Below are positions 21,980-32,413 of a stretch of 64,000 nt of DNA, in pieces (the stretch's first letter is position 1; the number at the start of each line of letters is the position of its first letter). The stretch spans positions 186,533,128-186,597,127 of the forward strand of contig OZ038378.1 of NCBI GenBank assembly GCA_964036045.1, given 5' to 3'. The notes below the pieces were generated by a model. The model was not told the DNA's origin, searched no databases, and saw only the letters and a list, made by a program, of their open reading frames with translations. The DNA comes from Eutreptiella sp. 'Long Island Sound 2002' (Eukaryota > Euglenozoa > Euglenophyceae > Eutreptiales > Eutreptiaceae). Made by a program: the position numbers and the translations under genes.

Positions 21980-24279
21980 TGCACCAGGAGGTAGTGGGAA
22001 GGGCGCGCCTGCCACCACGCATGCCTACCAGGATAACAGTGATGGCAGACTCCGATGGCTCCCCCCAGCGGGACGACCGCAACCACCGCCGGTCCCGCTC
22101 CCGCTCCCCCGCCTCCCCGGAGTGGACGGGGGAGACCCTCGCGGAGCGCGAGGAGCGGAGGCTGGCGGAGGCGGCGGTGCTGGTCGGGCCGCCGCCGCCG
22201 GCCCGGGAGCCTGAGCCAGCCGAGGTGACCGCCCACGCCGCCCAAGCAGCAAGCCCCGCCGCCCCGCCCCGGGGGGGGGGGGGGGCAGACGCGCAGGAGG
22301 CGGAGACCGCAGCCCCAGCGAGCCACGCCGTGGCCCCAACCGCGGCCCCCGGCACGCCGCGGACACGGGGGGTAGCCCCGGCTCACGAACCGGGCGCATC
22401 GCCGAGGGCTGCCGCAGCCGCAGAGGAGAGCGAGAAGGGCGCGCGAGGGGTTGCGACCGCGACCCCGGCGGGCCGCGCCACCGCCTCGGCCGACCACCCC
22501 GCGACCCCCAGCACGCCGCGAAAGCGGGGGACGGACCCCGCACGGGCCACGGGCGCCTCGCCGGCGGCCGCCACAGCAGCGAAGGAGAGCGAGGAGGTCG
22601 CGCGAAGGGCTGCGGCCGCGACACCGGCGGGCCGCGATACCGCCTCGGCCGGCCACGCCGCGACCCCCAGCACGCCGCGAAAGCGGGGGACGGACCCCGC
22701 ACGGGCCACGGGCCCCTCGCCGGCGGCCGCCACAGCAGCAGAGGAGAGCGAGGAGGGCGCGCGAGGAGTTGCGACCGCGGCCCAGGCGGGCCGCGCCACC
22801 GCCTCGGCCGGCCACGCCGCGACCCCCAGCGCGCCGCGCAAGCGAGGGAAGAACCCCGCACGGGCCACGGGCGCCCCGCCGGCGGCCGCCGCAGCAGCAG
22901 CAGTGGGCAGGGAGAGCGCAAAGTACCGGGCCCACGCCAACCCCACCCACACCCACACCAGCCCCCCCAAGCATTTCCCCCCCAAGCCCTTCCCCCCGGG
23001 GCTGGCGCGGCACGTCCGCCCCCCGGCGCCCGAGCGCTCGCCACCAGGCGTCACGCTGCCGCAGCTACAAAGACAGCGGGACGCCCGGCGCGTGATCCAG
23101 GAAGGAGGGGAGGGCGCGCAGGCAGAGCTGCGTGCCGGCCACGGGAGCGCGGAGCGGGGGGCAGGAGGCGACAGGGGAAGTGCCCAGGAGCGCGCACAAG
23201 GAGCGGACCAGGGCACGCGCGGCAGGGAGCAAGGGCGCAGCAGCGGGGGGGAGCAGAGCGCAGGCAGCAGACGGCGCGACTCAGGGCAGGGGGCCGGGAA
23301 GGGACCAGGGCACGGGAAGGGCGCGCAGGGGCACGGGCAGGGAGCCCAGGTGCAGGGGGCAGGGCGAGGGGCGGTGGGTGAGCGGGCGGGCCAGGGCGTG
23401 GGGGACGGGGGGCGGGACCCGCGGCACGGGCAGGGGGCTGGAAAGGGACCCAAGGGCAAGGGCAAGGGCGCCGCGGGCCCCAGGGGACAGGCAGGACGGG
23501 GCATGGGAGCCCAGGGGGGAGGGCGGGACGAAGGGAGGGGGGCGGGGAGCAGGGCGTCCCCGCAGCCGGACGTGCAGCCGGTGAGGTGCATCTCCCCCGA
23601 CAACCAACAGATGCCGGCGCACCACACCCACCACCACCACCACCACCACCACCACCACCTCTACAACATCGACCCTGACGTCGGTGAGCTCGTCCCCCCC
23701 CAACCCCCACGACCCCGGCACCAGCCAGCCCCCCCCGCGCCGAGGGCGGAGCCGGCGCGGATGGCCTCGGCAGAGGGGGGGCGGGGCGCGGCATCGGCGC
23801 CGCAGGCACAGGGGAAGTGAGGGGAGCCGGCGCGGGGGGCAGAGGGGGGCCGGCCATGGGACCGGGACTGGGGCGCGGTCCCGGACCCTCTGGGGGAAGA
23901 GGCCCTCCCCCTGGTGGGGGAGGTGTACGGGTGGTTGTGCTGGGCCAACCAGGGGACCACCTGGGGGTTGAGGAACCGGCCCTTCGATGCCGTGCTCCTC
24001 CGGAGAGACGGAGGAGACCGAGAGGTACCCCCGGGGGGGTGGGCAGCCCCAGAGGACCATGAGAGGGTCCTCAGGTCAGTGATCCGGGCGGCGTGGCCCG
24101 ACAGGGAGCCGACGTGGCCGGCCTTCCTGGAAGGGGGAGCGGTGCTCCGCATCACGGATGCGGACGCCAACAACTGGCTCCCCCGGGCTTTGCGCAGCGC
24201 CCTCGCCCACTGGCGCTACCGCCGGCGCAACCCGCCGCTGCCACAGCCCCAGCCCCACCACAAGCGGCGGCGCAGGTGA
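21979..24279 (+). CDS. LINE ORF4, copy A, low-complexity protein with conserved C-terminus
   Basis: The ATG overlaps the ORF3 stop (TGATG at 21977-21981), a classic arrangement for termination-reinitiation. The product has a basic Ser/Arg stretch (RRSRSRSPASP), then about four Ala-rich repeats of about 53 residues (22350-22910, motif TPSTPRKRGTDPARATG), a Gly/Gln/Arg-rich segment, a His run from CAC repeats (about 23623-23658) and a compact C-terminus with VYGWLCWANQG and ITDADANNWLPRAL that ends in KRRRR. A TGA at codon 614 (23818-23820) replaces CGA of copy B; the frame then stays open and clearly coding to the TGA at 24277. Intact length is about 766 aa. The function is unknown, and the terminal basic cluster could be a nuclear signal. 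Confidence 0.65.
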
Positions 24280-26633
24280 TGGCCCAGACGGCGGATGCGA
24301 GAGAGTGGGGGGAGCAGCTGGGCCCCCCGACCCACGCCCCCCCCACGGTACGGCACGACGCATGAGAGCGTGCCACCTCCCGCGGGAGGGAGGGCGGAGA
24401 CAACGAGTGCGGGGGGGAACCTGCTGCCCCGCAGCCCGCTAACCGCTGACCGCTAACCCTCACGGCCGCCCCCGGCCGGCCAGCGCCGCGCGACAGCGGC
24501 CGGGGGGATGAGGGGCCCCAGCGAGGGCCTGCACGAGGGTCCGGCTCTAGGTAGAGGGGGGCGGGGGAAGGGCGCGACCCCCCAGCCGATGGCTGGCCCC
24601 CGGGGCCGGGACTGCCATGCCGCCCCCCTGCCCGGCCATCAGGAGGCGTCGCCAGGGGACCAGAGGCCCCCCCCCACTCCCCCCCCCCCCCTCCCACTCA
24701 GACCCGAGAGCGGGCGGGGGGGGCGGCCCCCCCACCCCCCCCCCGCATCCCCCCCCGCTGGGGAGCCACAGGCGCGGCCCTCCGCCCCCCCGGAGCCGAG
24801 GGGACGCCCCCCCCCCGCCCAGAAGGGACGGCGACGCGGTGGGGGGACCTGCTCCCGCGAGCCCACGCTAGCGTGCCGGAGCAACGCGCACAACAGAACA
24901 GTATGGAGGCCGCGCCCCACATGACCCTCCCGTGACCACAGCCCACTCAGGGAGGGCAGAGGAGGGGTTCAGGTCTGCAGGGGCCCCCGGGGGAGCGGTC
25001 CACGGGCCGCCCCTCAACCCCCCCCACCCCGGGGCGGCACTTCGACCCCGGCCGCACGCGCACGCCGGAAGGGAGCGCACCGACGACACGAGGGGGGCCA
25101 GGACTGAGTACCGCAGGCCGCCGCCCAGAAGGGGAGCAGGGAGGCCGCGGCGCGACACCCCCCCCCCCGCCCCCCCACCGGCCCGCAAGCCGCGGGGGCC
25201 CCGGCCACCACCCCCCGAGGCAGGGGGGATGGTCCCCCCCCGCCCGAGAGAGGAGCCGGAGCGCGACCCAACCCCGGCCCCAGCCGCCGGCTCCCACGGG
25301 GGCCGCGAAGAACAAGCGAGCCCGCGCCAACGCGCCAGGACGCCGCACAGATCGCACCCAGAGAAGCCTGGTGAGCACGAACCGGAGTGATATGGGGGGC
25401 CACGCCCCCCATGGACAGCACAACACCAGTGACACCCGCTTTGTTGCCTGCCCAGGGAAGGCAGAGGGACGAAATGAGGCAGAGCGGCCCCCCGCCCTAC
25501 AGCCCCCCCCCCCTCCGCACAAACGGGGGGTACGGCGCACGCCCCCACCCCAGCCCGCCTGCCGGCACACGAACGCCACGGACCCGCCCCGCGGCGCGCA
25601 GCCCCCACAGGGCGTGCCGGCCGAGGGGACAGAGAAGGGCCCCCACACCCGCACGCCCGCGCCCACAACCCGTGAATCGCGGACCCCGACAGCCTGCCCA
25701 GTGGGCGGGCTGTCGGGGGAGGGGGAGCGCCTGACCCCAGACGCCCCTCGCAACAGTAGAAGGCACCCCCCCCGGGGACGCCCTACCGCCACCCCCACAA
25801 CCCCAAGCCAAGTAGGGGGGAACCGGGACCGGACCGCCCCCCCCCAAGCACGCCGGACGGAGCAAGGGACCGGGGCAGGACACGCGGAGGGGCACGGACC
25901 ACGTGGAACGGCCCTACCAGCGTCCAGTGCCGGGACCACGCGAGGTGCGCACGCCACACCACCCAGGGGGGGGGGGAGCGGACGCCGCGGGAGCGCGAGC
26001 GCACACACACGAAAGGGACACGCGGAGACTACCAGAAGTGCAACCGGACCGAGCGCGCTGAACGCACAGACCGCGTGGAATGGCGTACCAGCGAGCGAGG
26101 GTAAGGGACACCAGGACGGGACGGCCCGCCACACGCAGCGCGGAACACGCGGGGCGGGGAGGGGGAAACGAGAGAGACACAACACCAGGTACCGGCCCGA
26201 ACCCCCCGAACCGGCCGCGAGCGCCGCGCACAAACAGACGGGGCACTGCACCTGCCAAGGCAGTAGTGGCGCACAGCCCCACGCCCCAACCCCTAGGCTA
26301 GGCAGCCTCCGCGCCAGCCCAAAGGGGTCCCACTGGCGACAAGCCAGTAGCACGGGCCCGGCGGCGCCGGCGCCCCGGGCGACCACGCATTAGGGGGGCA
26401 ACACAGTGGGTAAGCGCCCGCAGCCACGGCTGCGAATTGATGCACTGACCGGGGAGTGGCGAAACGGGGAAGCCGGGGAAGGACGGGGCTCCGAGCTCTG
26501 TGAACCCGGGGGACTCCGCCACCAGGCAGGAGGTGCGTCTTGGAGGGCCCCCCACTAGGACCCCGTGGGGAGGATATCACCTGGCCCGACCAGGTGGCCC
26601 CCCGGGGCAGAAAGGCGTCTAGTACCCGCAAAA
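24280..26633 (+). other. 3' UTR of LINE copy A
   Basis: About 2.35 kb of extremely GC-rich sequence with long C-runs separates ORF4 from the tail and is co-linear with 50256-52617 in copy B. It holds palindromic stretches around 24460-24510 (GGCCGCCCCCGGCCGGCC) and a structured-looking terminal part from about 26300 (GCGGCGCCGGCGCC, GATATCACCTGGCCCGACC). Open frames differ between the copies and carry only Pro/Arg/Gly, so I call no gene. The last 300 bases are the best conserved between copies and probably hold the recognition signal for the RT. Confidence 0.6.
25590..25806 (+). repeat. Stray 5'-type monomer in the 3' UTR, copy A
   Basis: About 215 bases are homologous to one half-unit of the 5' array. 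They share CGCAGCCCCCACAGGGC, CACACCCGCACGCCCGCGCCC, GCCCAGTGGGCGGGC, GGGAGCGCCTGACCCCAGAC and CGGGGACGCCCT, in the same order and on the same strand. The copy is more diverged than monomers are among themselves. An equivalent copy is in the 3' UTR of copy B at about 51572-51788, so it belongs to the family rather than to one insertion. Confidence 0.8.
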
Positions 26634-26654
26634 TCAAACCTCAAACCTCAAACC
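26634..26654 (+). repeat. (TCAAACC)3 tail of LINE copy A
   Basis: Three exact TCAAACC heptamers preceded by CAAAA end the element directly before the right TSD. Copy B ends with the same three heptamers at 52618-52638. A short non-poly(A) microsatellite tail is known in several LINE clades and marks the 3' end at which reverse transcription starts. Confidence 0.9.
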
Positions 26655-26671
26655 TATTTTTGCTATATTGC
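26655..26671. repeat. Right 17-bp target-site duplication of LINE copy A
   Basis: Exact repeat of 7496-7512 (TATTTTTGCTATATTGC), directly after the tail heptamers. Together with the left copy it fixes both ends of copy A. Confidence 0.93.
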
Positions 26672-27000
26672 CCCAGAGGCTTAAACCTAATGTTTGTCCT
26701 GTCCTGCCTGTGAAGGGGGCGGATGATATGCATGTCTTGTTTTGTACGCAATTCCGTCTAAGGATGGCCGCCGATTTTTCATGGGTGTTATGTCCAAGAA
26801 AAAAAAAAGATACAGAAAAAGAAGTACAATCAGTGCAAGCAGTGAAAAAAGATGGGGTGCCAAGAGGTGCCATCCCGGTTGTGCTAACGCGCAATTCGGC
26901 TGTGGGGAACACTTATACGATATTAATTTATGTCCAAAGTGGCAAGTTAGAAGGAAGTGAAATCAGTGAAAAAAGTTCTGAATAAGAAGTGAAATCAGTT
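26672..27000 (+). pseudogene. Right part of the RT pseudogene split by LINE copy A
   Basis: Reading on from the TSD in the frame of 7290 gives PQRLKPNVCPVLPVKG, then DDMHVLFCT, after which the frame becomes unconvincing, with an A-run (26801-26810) that probably marks a slip. Restoring the empty site joins IFAIL to PQRLK in one open frame. This shows that copy A landed within what had been coding sequence. The FCT stretch lies where an RNase H or connection domain is expected, but I cannot assign it. Confidence 0.5.
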
Positions 27001-27895
27001 TTGTGACGAAGGGTCAGCTTAAGGATGACGGTGCTGTTTGGAAGGAGATGTGTGGGGGAGCTGAAAATGATGCTCAGGGCCATGGTTGTGTCGCCATCCG
27101 ATTCCCGAGTGCGTGCAAAGCAGGTGCCACAGACCGGGTGACTGGACGGCCAACAGTGACCCCCGTGGAAATGGGTGTTTCCCCCCCTTTGATCATCAAA
27201 ACTGACCGAAACCCCCCTCCACACCAGGTTTTTTCCTACTGGTTTTGGGGCCGATAAGTAGCAATATGTGGTGCAAAGGTAGTGTTCCGTCACCGTGCGG
27301 GAGTGCGCTGCAGATAAACATCGGTTTCCACCACTCCATTTTCACTGTCAGAATTCTGACAGTGCCCCTTTTGTTCGCATCCCCAGTTGGGCCGCCTAAG
27401 GGCGTGGCATCCCCCCCCCTCTACCCTCCCCTAAAGCATACGGTCCCAGTCCAGGTTACTTGGCCAAAGAGGGCCAGCACACGCAAGGTGACTCGGGGGA
27501 AAGACAGTAACATTAGGGTGCCTTTCTCTGTTTGTAGCATAGAAACACTGACGTGTTGACAAAGCAAGGCCAACAGGCGCAGTGATTTGTATGGTAGCAC
27601 ATTTGTATCATACCAATGATCTCATGGAACTGCCGAACATTGCTGCATATGCATACCGGGATGTGCATGTGTAGAGCGCTTTGAGACCTGCTTGTGCCTC
27701 CCCCCCAAATTCTAGCCCTCCCAAAAAAAACACCCTCAAATTATTCCTTGGGTGGTAGATGACAACAACTATGGTCAGGCATGAGACGAATAACGAAGAA
27801 GTTGCTCTACTGTCCTCAGGCAGACGACTCTTTGATATGTTCTGTCTGGCCCGCTCCCGTGCTTTTTTTCTTTGCAGAAATCAGTTTGACGATCA
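27001..27895. other. Intergenic region upstream of the modular-protein gene
   Basis: No convincing gene. Short open frames (27003-27257, 27245-27559) lack known motifs and may be remnants of the RT element. A perfect palindrome lies at 27343-27364. Near 27675 is AGAGCGCTTTGAGACCTG, a word of the kind seen in tails of short interspersed elements in many genomes; I cannot confirm an element. C-runs and an A-run occur at 27700-27735. I see no clear TATA box before the gene. Confidence 0.45.
27343..27364. repeat. Perfect 22-bp palindrome centred on GAATTC
   Basis: CACTGTCAGAA followed by its exact reverse complement, with no loop. It could be a dimeric protein-binding site or a cruciform-prone sequence; nothing nearby decides. 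Confidence 0.8.
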
Positions 27896-30800
27896 ATGTG
27901 GCAGGGGCTGTTTTTCATCCTTCTGCTGGCATCTGCAACTGGTGACAGTGGCGTCGCAAACGCAGGCGTCGAATGTTGGGAGGCTTGTGACAAGATTTCT
28001 GGCGCATGCACCTTCTGTGGATCGGGCAAGTGCTGCCGCAGGGGATGACCATCGAATGGGTGCCTGCCGGACGAAGGAGGCCTTAACAACCACGTATGCA
28101 TTGCCGATGAAAGCGAATGCCTCACCGACAACGGAGGCTGTGCCCAGATCTGCACCAATACCATGGGATCCCATGTATGTTTCTTGCAAGTTTGGATATA
28201 AGCTGATTGCGAATGGCGCTAGCTGTGATGATATTGATGAGGGTGCCCTGGGAACGCACAACTGTCCTGCCAACGCCATATGCAGCAACATTGAGGGAGC
28301 TTTTGTTTGCCTATGTAATGCTGGTTACAGTCCCGTGGTCGATTGTGTAGGAACTGAGTGGAGTATATGGGGCCACTGTTCTGCGGAGTGTGGCGGGGGA
28401 TTACGGATGCGGACTAGAACATTTGTGAAGCAGCGTCCAGATGCCGTCTGTGGGGACAGTGTGGAGACGGAGACATGCAACTCACAGAATTGCCCTGTGC
28501 ACTGCTTGGTGTCCGAATGGACACAGTGGACAGTGTGTTCTCAAACGTGTGCGGGAGGAGGCAGAAGCCGTCTACGGAGTTTCCATCGGCTGCCACGGAA
28601 TGGGGGAAGATCTTGTGGGGACCCTACACAGACAGAGGACTGCTCTACAGAAGCCTGCCCGTCAGAGTCTCCATCACCATCGCCCTCTTCATCACCCTCT
28701 GAATCGCCCTCTCCATCTCTTTCGCCATCGAGTTCGCCATCACCATCTGGATCGCCCTCTGCATCTCATTCGCCATCTGGTTCGCCATCTCAGTCGGTGT
28801 CCACATCACCATCTGGATCGCCATCACCCTCTGACTCGCCCTCTCCACCATCGCCGTTCCCTTCAGCCTCACCCCCACCATCGGAATCCTCTTCAGCCTC
28901 ACAATCGCCATCACCGCGGGAATCACCATCGCCATCGCCTTCAATTTCTCCTTCCCCTCCACCTTTGTGCGTCCTTCGTTCGGGAACCTTGAGCAGTAAC
29001 CCTGCGTGTAACTATCCCGGTGGTTCTGAGCAGCTGGTAGCTGGTACAAGGGTTGCTGGATTTGCGTCAGAATTCGGGTGCTCTGCAGAAGCGCTTGCAG
29101 CAAGTGTGCTGTCATGTGACCGTTATTCACTGGGTGGCATAAATTCGCAACCCAGCGATCCGGGGGAGTTTTTGTGTGCGGACAACCGGGCCTTCTTCTA
29201 TACTTCCACGGACTGCGAAGAATGTGGGGAAAACAACTATCCCGTGACCCAGTGTCGCAGTTCCAGATGCAACCTGCCCCCAGCGTACTATTTGGAAAAC
29301 ATAATCGGTCACGGTGACCAGCAAAGAACCACCGACCACCTTCAAATGTACTGCGCTCAGTCTGAGGGCAGGAAACACGAAGGTTCTTGGTGCTCTCTCT
29401 CATATATGGCTAATTTGAGAGACACCAACACGGCACATGAGGGGATGGGCTGTAGTCCGGGGTACCACGGCACGCCTAATTTGACACCTGATCTCGACTG
29501 CGACTGGAGCTTCGACTACGACCCACACACTCTCCAACCAAAACCCTATACCACCCAAAGACCGTTTTTTACTGGGATTGAAGGATGCACACCCAATGAA
29601 TGCATCGTTCCAGCAGGATACGTCAGTCCCAACCCCGACTGTAACTCTGATTGCTGCACGGTGCAAGAGTTAGAAGATGCTGGTGCCTTGCAATGTATGC
29701 CAGGTTGGGCAACGGCAACGGGAAATCCGAGCATTGAAGGCAAGTGTTATAAAGATGGCGGTGTTTTCAGTGTTCAGTGTCAAGGAAAGGAAGGATGCCA
29801 GCAAAACAATTGCAACTGGGTGCCTTCCCCCTCTCCATCCGCATCGGAATCTCCATCTCCATCAGGCTATTCACCTGCATCGGCATCGGAGTCCCCCTGG
29901 GAGTCACCGTCACCCTCTGTATCACCGTCACCACCGCCATCCCCCTCTGCATCTGCATCGGTCTCTCCGTCACCGTCACCATTGCCATCCGCCTCTGCAT
30001 CTGCATCGGTCTCTCCGTCACCGTCACCATCGCCATCCCCCTCTGCGTCACCGTCACCATCGCCATCCCCCTCGGCGTCTGCATCGTCCTCCCCGATGCC
30101 ATCACCATCACTCTCTGCATCTCCAGCAGCATCACCACCTTCCCCCTCTCCATCTCCGTCAATGCCCTCTCCATCTCCATCTGAGTCGGCCTCACCGTCT
30201 CCATCAGAATCACCATCGCCATCGCCATCTACATCTCCATCTGAAAGTCCGTCACCATCTGAGTCACCATCACCATCTGAGTCTCCATCACCTGCATCGG
30301 ACTCTCCGTCTCCATTACCCTCTTTTTCGCCAGGACCAGCCTGTGCTGTTGGGGAGAGAGTGTCCAGCAACAAGTGCGTTGCCTGCGCTGCTGGCTTCAT
30401 GAATGCCCCAGGAGACCTGAGGAATGGGCCTGATACCACTTGTGACGATGTCGATGAGTGCGCTGCTGGTACACACAGCTGTCCATTTTCGACAGTCTGT
30501 ATAAACTCCGAGGGAAACTTCAGTTGTGCAAGCCCCGGTCAGTACACTTGTGCAGACGTTGATGAGTGTGCTGCTGGAACGCACAACTGTGGCACCAACG
30601 CCAAATGCCGCAACACTGTAGGGTCCTTCACCTGCTGGTGCAATACTGGCTTGGTTGGCAATGGACAGACATGCGTACCTGCGCCTTCGCCATACCAAGT
30701 ACTCCACCCGTTCCCATCACTGTCAGATTTCCTTGCGTTCATGACTGAATCCATTGGATTCACATTCTGCACTATCCCTTCTCAAGCACCAGGTGGTTCA

Positions 30801-31886
30801 GCAACACTGATGGCAACATATGCTAACATGGCCGTCGGTGTCTGGTACTCAATCTCGGAAAACCTGCCAGCCTTCAAAATCAATGACCAGACATTTGAGA
30901 TCACGGACTGGGGTAGTAACGTTCATAGTGCAACCATTCTGGTGCATGACTTTGAAGATGCGGAGGCATGTTTGGGATACAACCTACAGCGGCCCTTGGA
31001 GTTGCAGCCTGTAGCAATCATGCAAGTTGTATCACTCACACGTTGGGACACCTCTGGCAACAAAATATCAGATGGCACCTTCACATTGCAAGTTGATCTT
31101 CCACGTAATTCTAGTAGCAACCCTGTATTCAAGCGCTACAATGATGGATCTGCTGAGCCTAGTGACCTGATCCTAGAAGGGGGCACAGTGGAGAAGTGTG
31201 GGTCTGCATGCTACATAGTCACTGCAGTGAAAACCTCTTCATTTGCAGCATTCACTAGTGTATCCAGCTCAAGCCCAAGCCCAAGCCCAAGCCCTAGCTC
31301 GGGCCCCTCATCAACAGGAGGCGATGACGGATTACCTTGGCTGGGTCTCTTGGCCCTAGTGGCTGTCCCGCTGCTCGTCTTTGCGGTCTGGAGATTCTGG
31401 TCTGCGGTCTGGAGAGGAAGACCAGAAGAAAGCTGGGAAGAAGAGCAAGATGTACCTATCTCAGAAGAAGAGCAAGGTGAAGGTGATCATGGGTATCCAT
31501 TTATGTTCACCCCAGTTCCCTCGTTCAATACGCCCAACCCAGTTCACTACGAAGAGATGGATACTATGTCCGATTGCATACTGCACCCAGAGACCTGTGC
31601 TATGTTTGACGCAGTACCCCCGGAGGCGTATGCTGTCTCAGACATATTGCACCCAGAGATGCATGCCATTTCTGAGGTATTACACCCAGAGGCGTTTGCA
31701 ATGCCCGATGTACTACAACCAGAGATATATGCCACGTCTAATGTATTGCACCCGGACACACATGCCATGTCAAATGTGTGGAACCCAGAGATGGATGCTA
31801 TGTATGACGCATTGCACCCAGAGGCATTGCACCCAGAGACGTCCGCAATGTCTGGCATCTTTGTCCCAGATGCATTCCACGTCTGA
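27896..31886 (+). CDS. Modular EGF/TSP1/Ser-Pro-rich type I membrane protein (N-terminus disrupted)
   Basis: I place the start at 27896 because it opens a good signal peptide (MWQGLFFILLLASATG); the longer upstream frame from 27759 is out of phase with the domains. Order: signal peptide; a Cys-rich module with GSGKCCRRG; EGF-like (28112-28235); calcium-binding EGF-like (28230-28346, first Cys changed to Gly); two TSP1 repeats (28356-28660; EWSIWGHCSAECGGG and EWTQWTVCSQTCAGGG); Ser-Pro spacer; Cys-rich region to 29820; second Ser-Pro spacer; two cbEGF domains (DVDEC at 30445 and 30555); a 190-residue beta-rich-looking region; Ser-Pro stalk; membrane helix (about 31333-31400); acidic tail with 11-residue repeats. 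Lesions: an in-frame TGA at 28046 and one extra T near 28182. The remaining 1,230 or so codons are open. It is likely a cell-surface adhesion or scale/wall protein; whether it is a working gene is uncertain. Confidence 0.7.
28660..28965 (+). repeat. First Ser-Pro-rich spacer coding repeat
   Basis: This is hexamer-like repetition of TC(A/G/T)CC(A/C)TC coding (Ser-Pro)n with Glu, Gly and Ala interruptions. Such spacers separate domains in cell-wall and surface proteins of green algae and other protists and are often O-glycosylated. The repetition also keeps other frames open, producing shadow frames that should be ignored. Confidence 0.8.
29823..30332 (+). repeat. Second, longer Ser-Pro-rich spacer coding repeat
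   Basis: About 170 codons, almost all Ser, Pro and Ala with a few Glu, built from CCATC, CCGTCA and TCTGCATC words. Sub-blocks repeat (GGTCTCTCCGTCACCGTCACC at about 29959-29979 and 30009-30029), showing recent expansion. Reverse-strand Asp/Gly-rich and Met/Val-rich frames are shadows. Confidence 0.8.
31570..31870 (+). repeat. 33-bp coding repeat in the cytoplasmic tail
   Basis: About nine units of an 11-residue pattern E-x-x-A-M-S-x-V-L-H-P lie after the membrane helix, with variation at most positions and one shortened unit (EALHP). The repeat-like TGTATGGCACCCAGAGATAG just after the stop suggests the array once continued further. Confidence 0.75.
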
Positions 31887-32345
31887 TGTATGGCACCCAG
31901 AGATAGAGAGAAGGGCAAGGGCCCCTCTCTTACAGGTTTTTCGATTGTTGTGCCTACAGTGCTGTGTGGCACAACTGATTGTCCACTTGCACCTGGCCTG
32001 GCTGTGCAACTGTGTCTGTTGCAGATTTTTTTTTTTTGGAAATTTTTTGGTTTTTTGGCCTGTTGTTGAATTGCAGGGCAGCAGCTGAAAATGGCAACTG
32101 CAGCCAGAGTAAGCGCCGCCGCGTCGCCTGAACAGGTCGCGCACACTGCCAAAATATCATGTGTTTTGAATATTTGTGAATGCAATTCCTGCGCTATGCA
32201 CATGTATTTTCAGTGAAGTCAGTGAACCAGATGTATAATACACCAGATGAAACACGCCAGTAAAATGACGGATGTCTGCATGTGTGATACACGCACTGAT
32301 GTGAGATAAAGAATGTCTTTTTGAATATCCTGTGTTATCTCACGC

Positions 32346-32386
32346 TCAGACTGATGAGGGCCTAGTGCTGGGCCGAAACCGGTCTA
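32346..32386 (+). ncRNA. Hammerhead-ribozyme-like core, unit 0
   Basis: CTGATGA at 32351, then GGGCC-TAGTGCT-GGGCC able to form stem II with one G-G mismatch, then GAAAC and the palindrome ACCGGT followed by CT. These are the invariant core boxes (CUGAUGA, GAAA) and a GUC-type cleavage site of hammerhead ribozymes. The palindromic stem III would need two copies to pair, as known for dimeric hammerheads of Penelope-like elements. Stem I pairing is weak by eye; an outer CAGAC/GTCT pairing exists instead. It is therefore tentative. Confidence 0.45.
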
Positions 32387-32413
32387 GTTTTTTGGCCTTG
32401 TTTGTGGACGCTT

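Larger units (their letters stand above)
7513..26654 (+). mobile_element. Giant LINE copy A (~19.1 kb, four ORFs)
   Basis: Full-length non-LTR retrotransposon bounded by the TSD, with a 5' tandem array, ORF1, ORF2 (endonuclease and RT), ORF3, ORF4, a long GC-rich 3' UTR and a (TCAAACC)3 tail. Copy B at 32426-52638 is co-linear and only a few percent diverged. At about 19 kb it is far longer than usual LINEs (4-8 kb). Copy A is not intact: relative to copy B it has TAG at 12478, 16855 and 20252, a TGA at 23818 and a +1 insertion near 18170, and it shares a TAG at 16117 with copy B. It landed inside an older RT pseudogene in the same orientation. Confidence 0.92.

Noticed and set aside
23623-23658. 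CAC repeat as an independent microsatellite feature
   Set aside because: It codes the His run of ORF4 in both copies, so it is described with that ORF.
27759-27895. ATG at 27759 as the start of the large surface protein
   Set aside because: It is in frame with the later domains only through an out-of-phase segment; the signal peptide and first Cys-rich and EGF parts are read in another frame from 27896.
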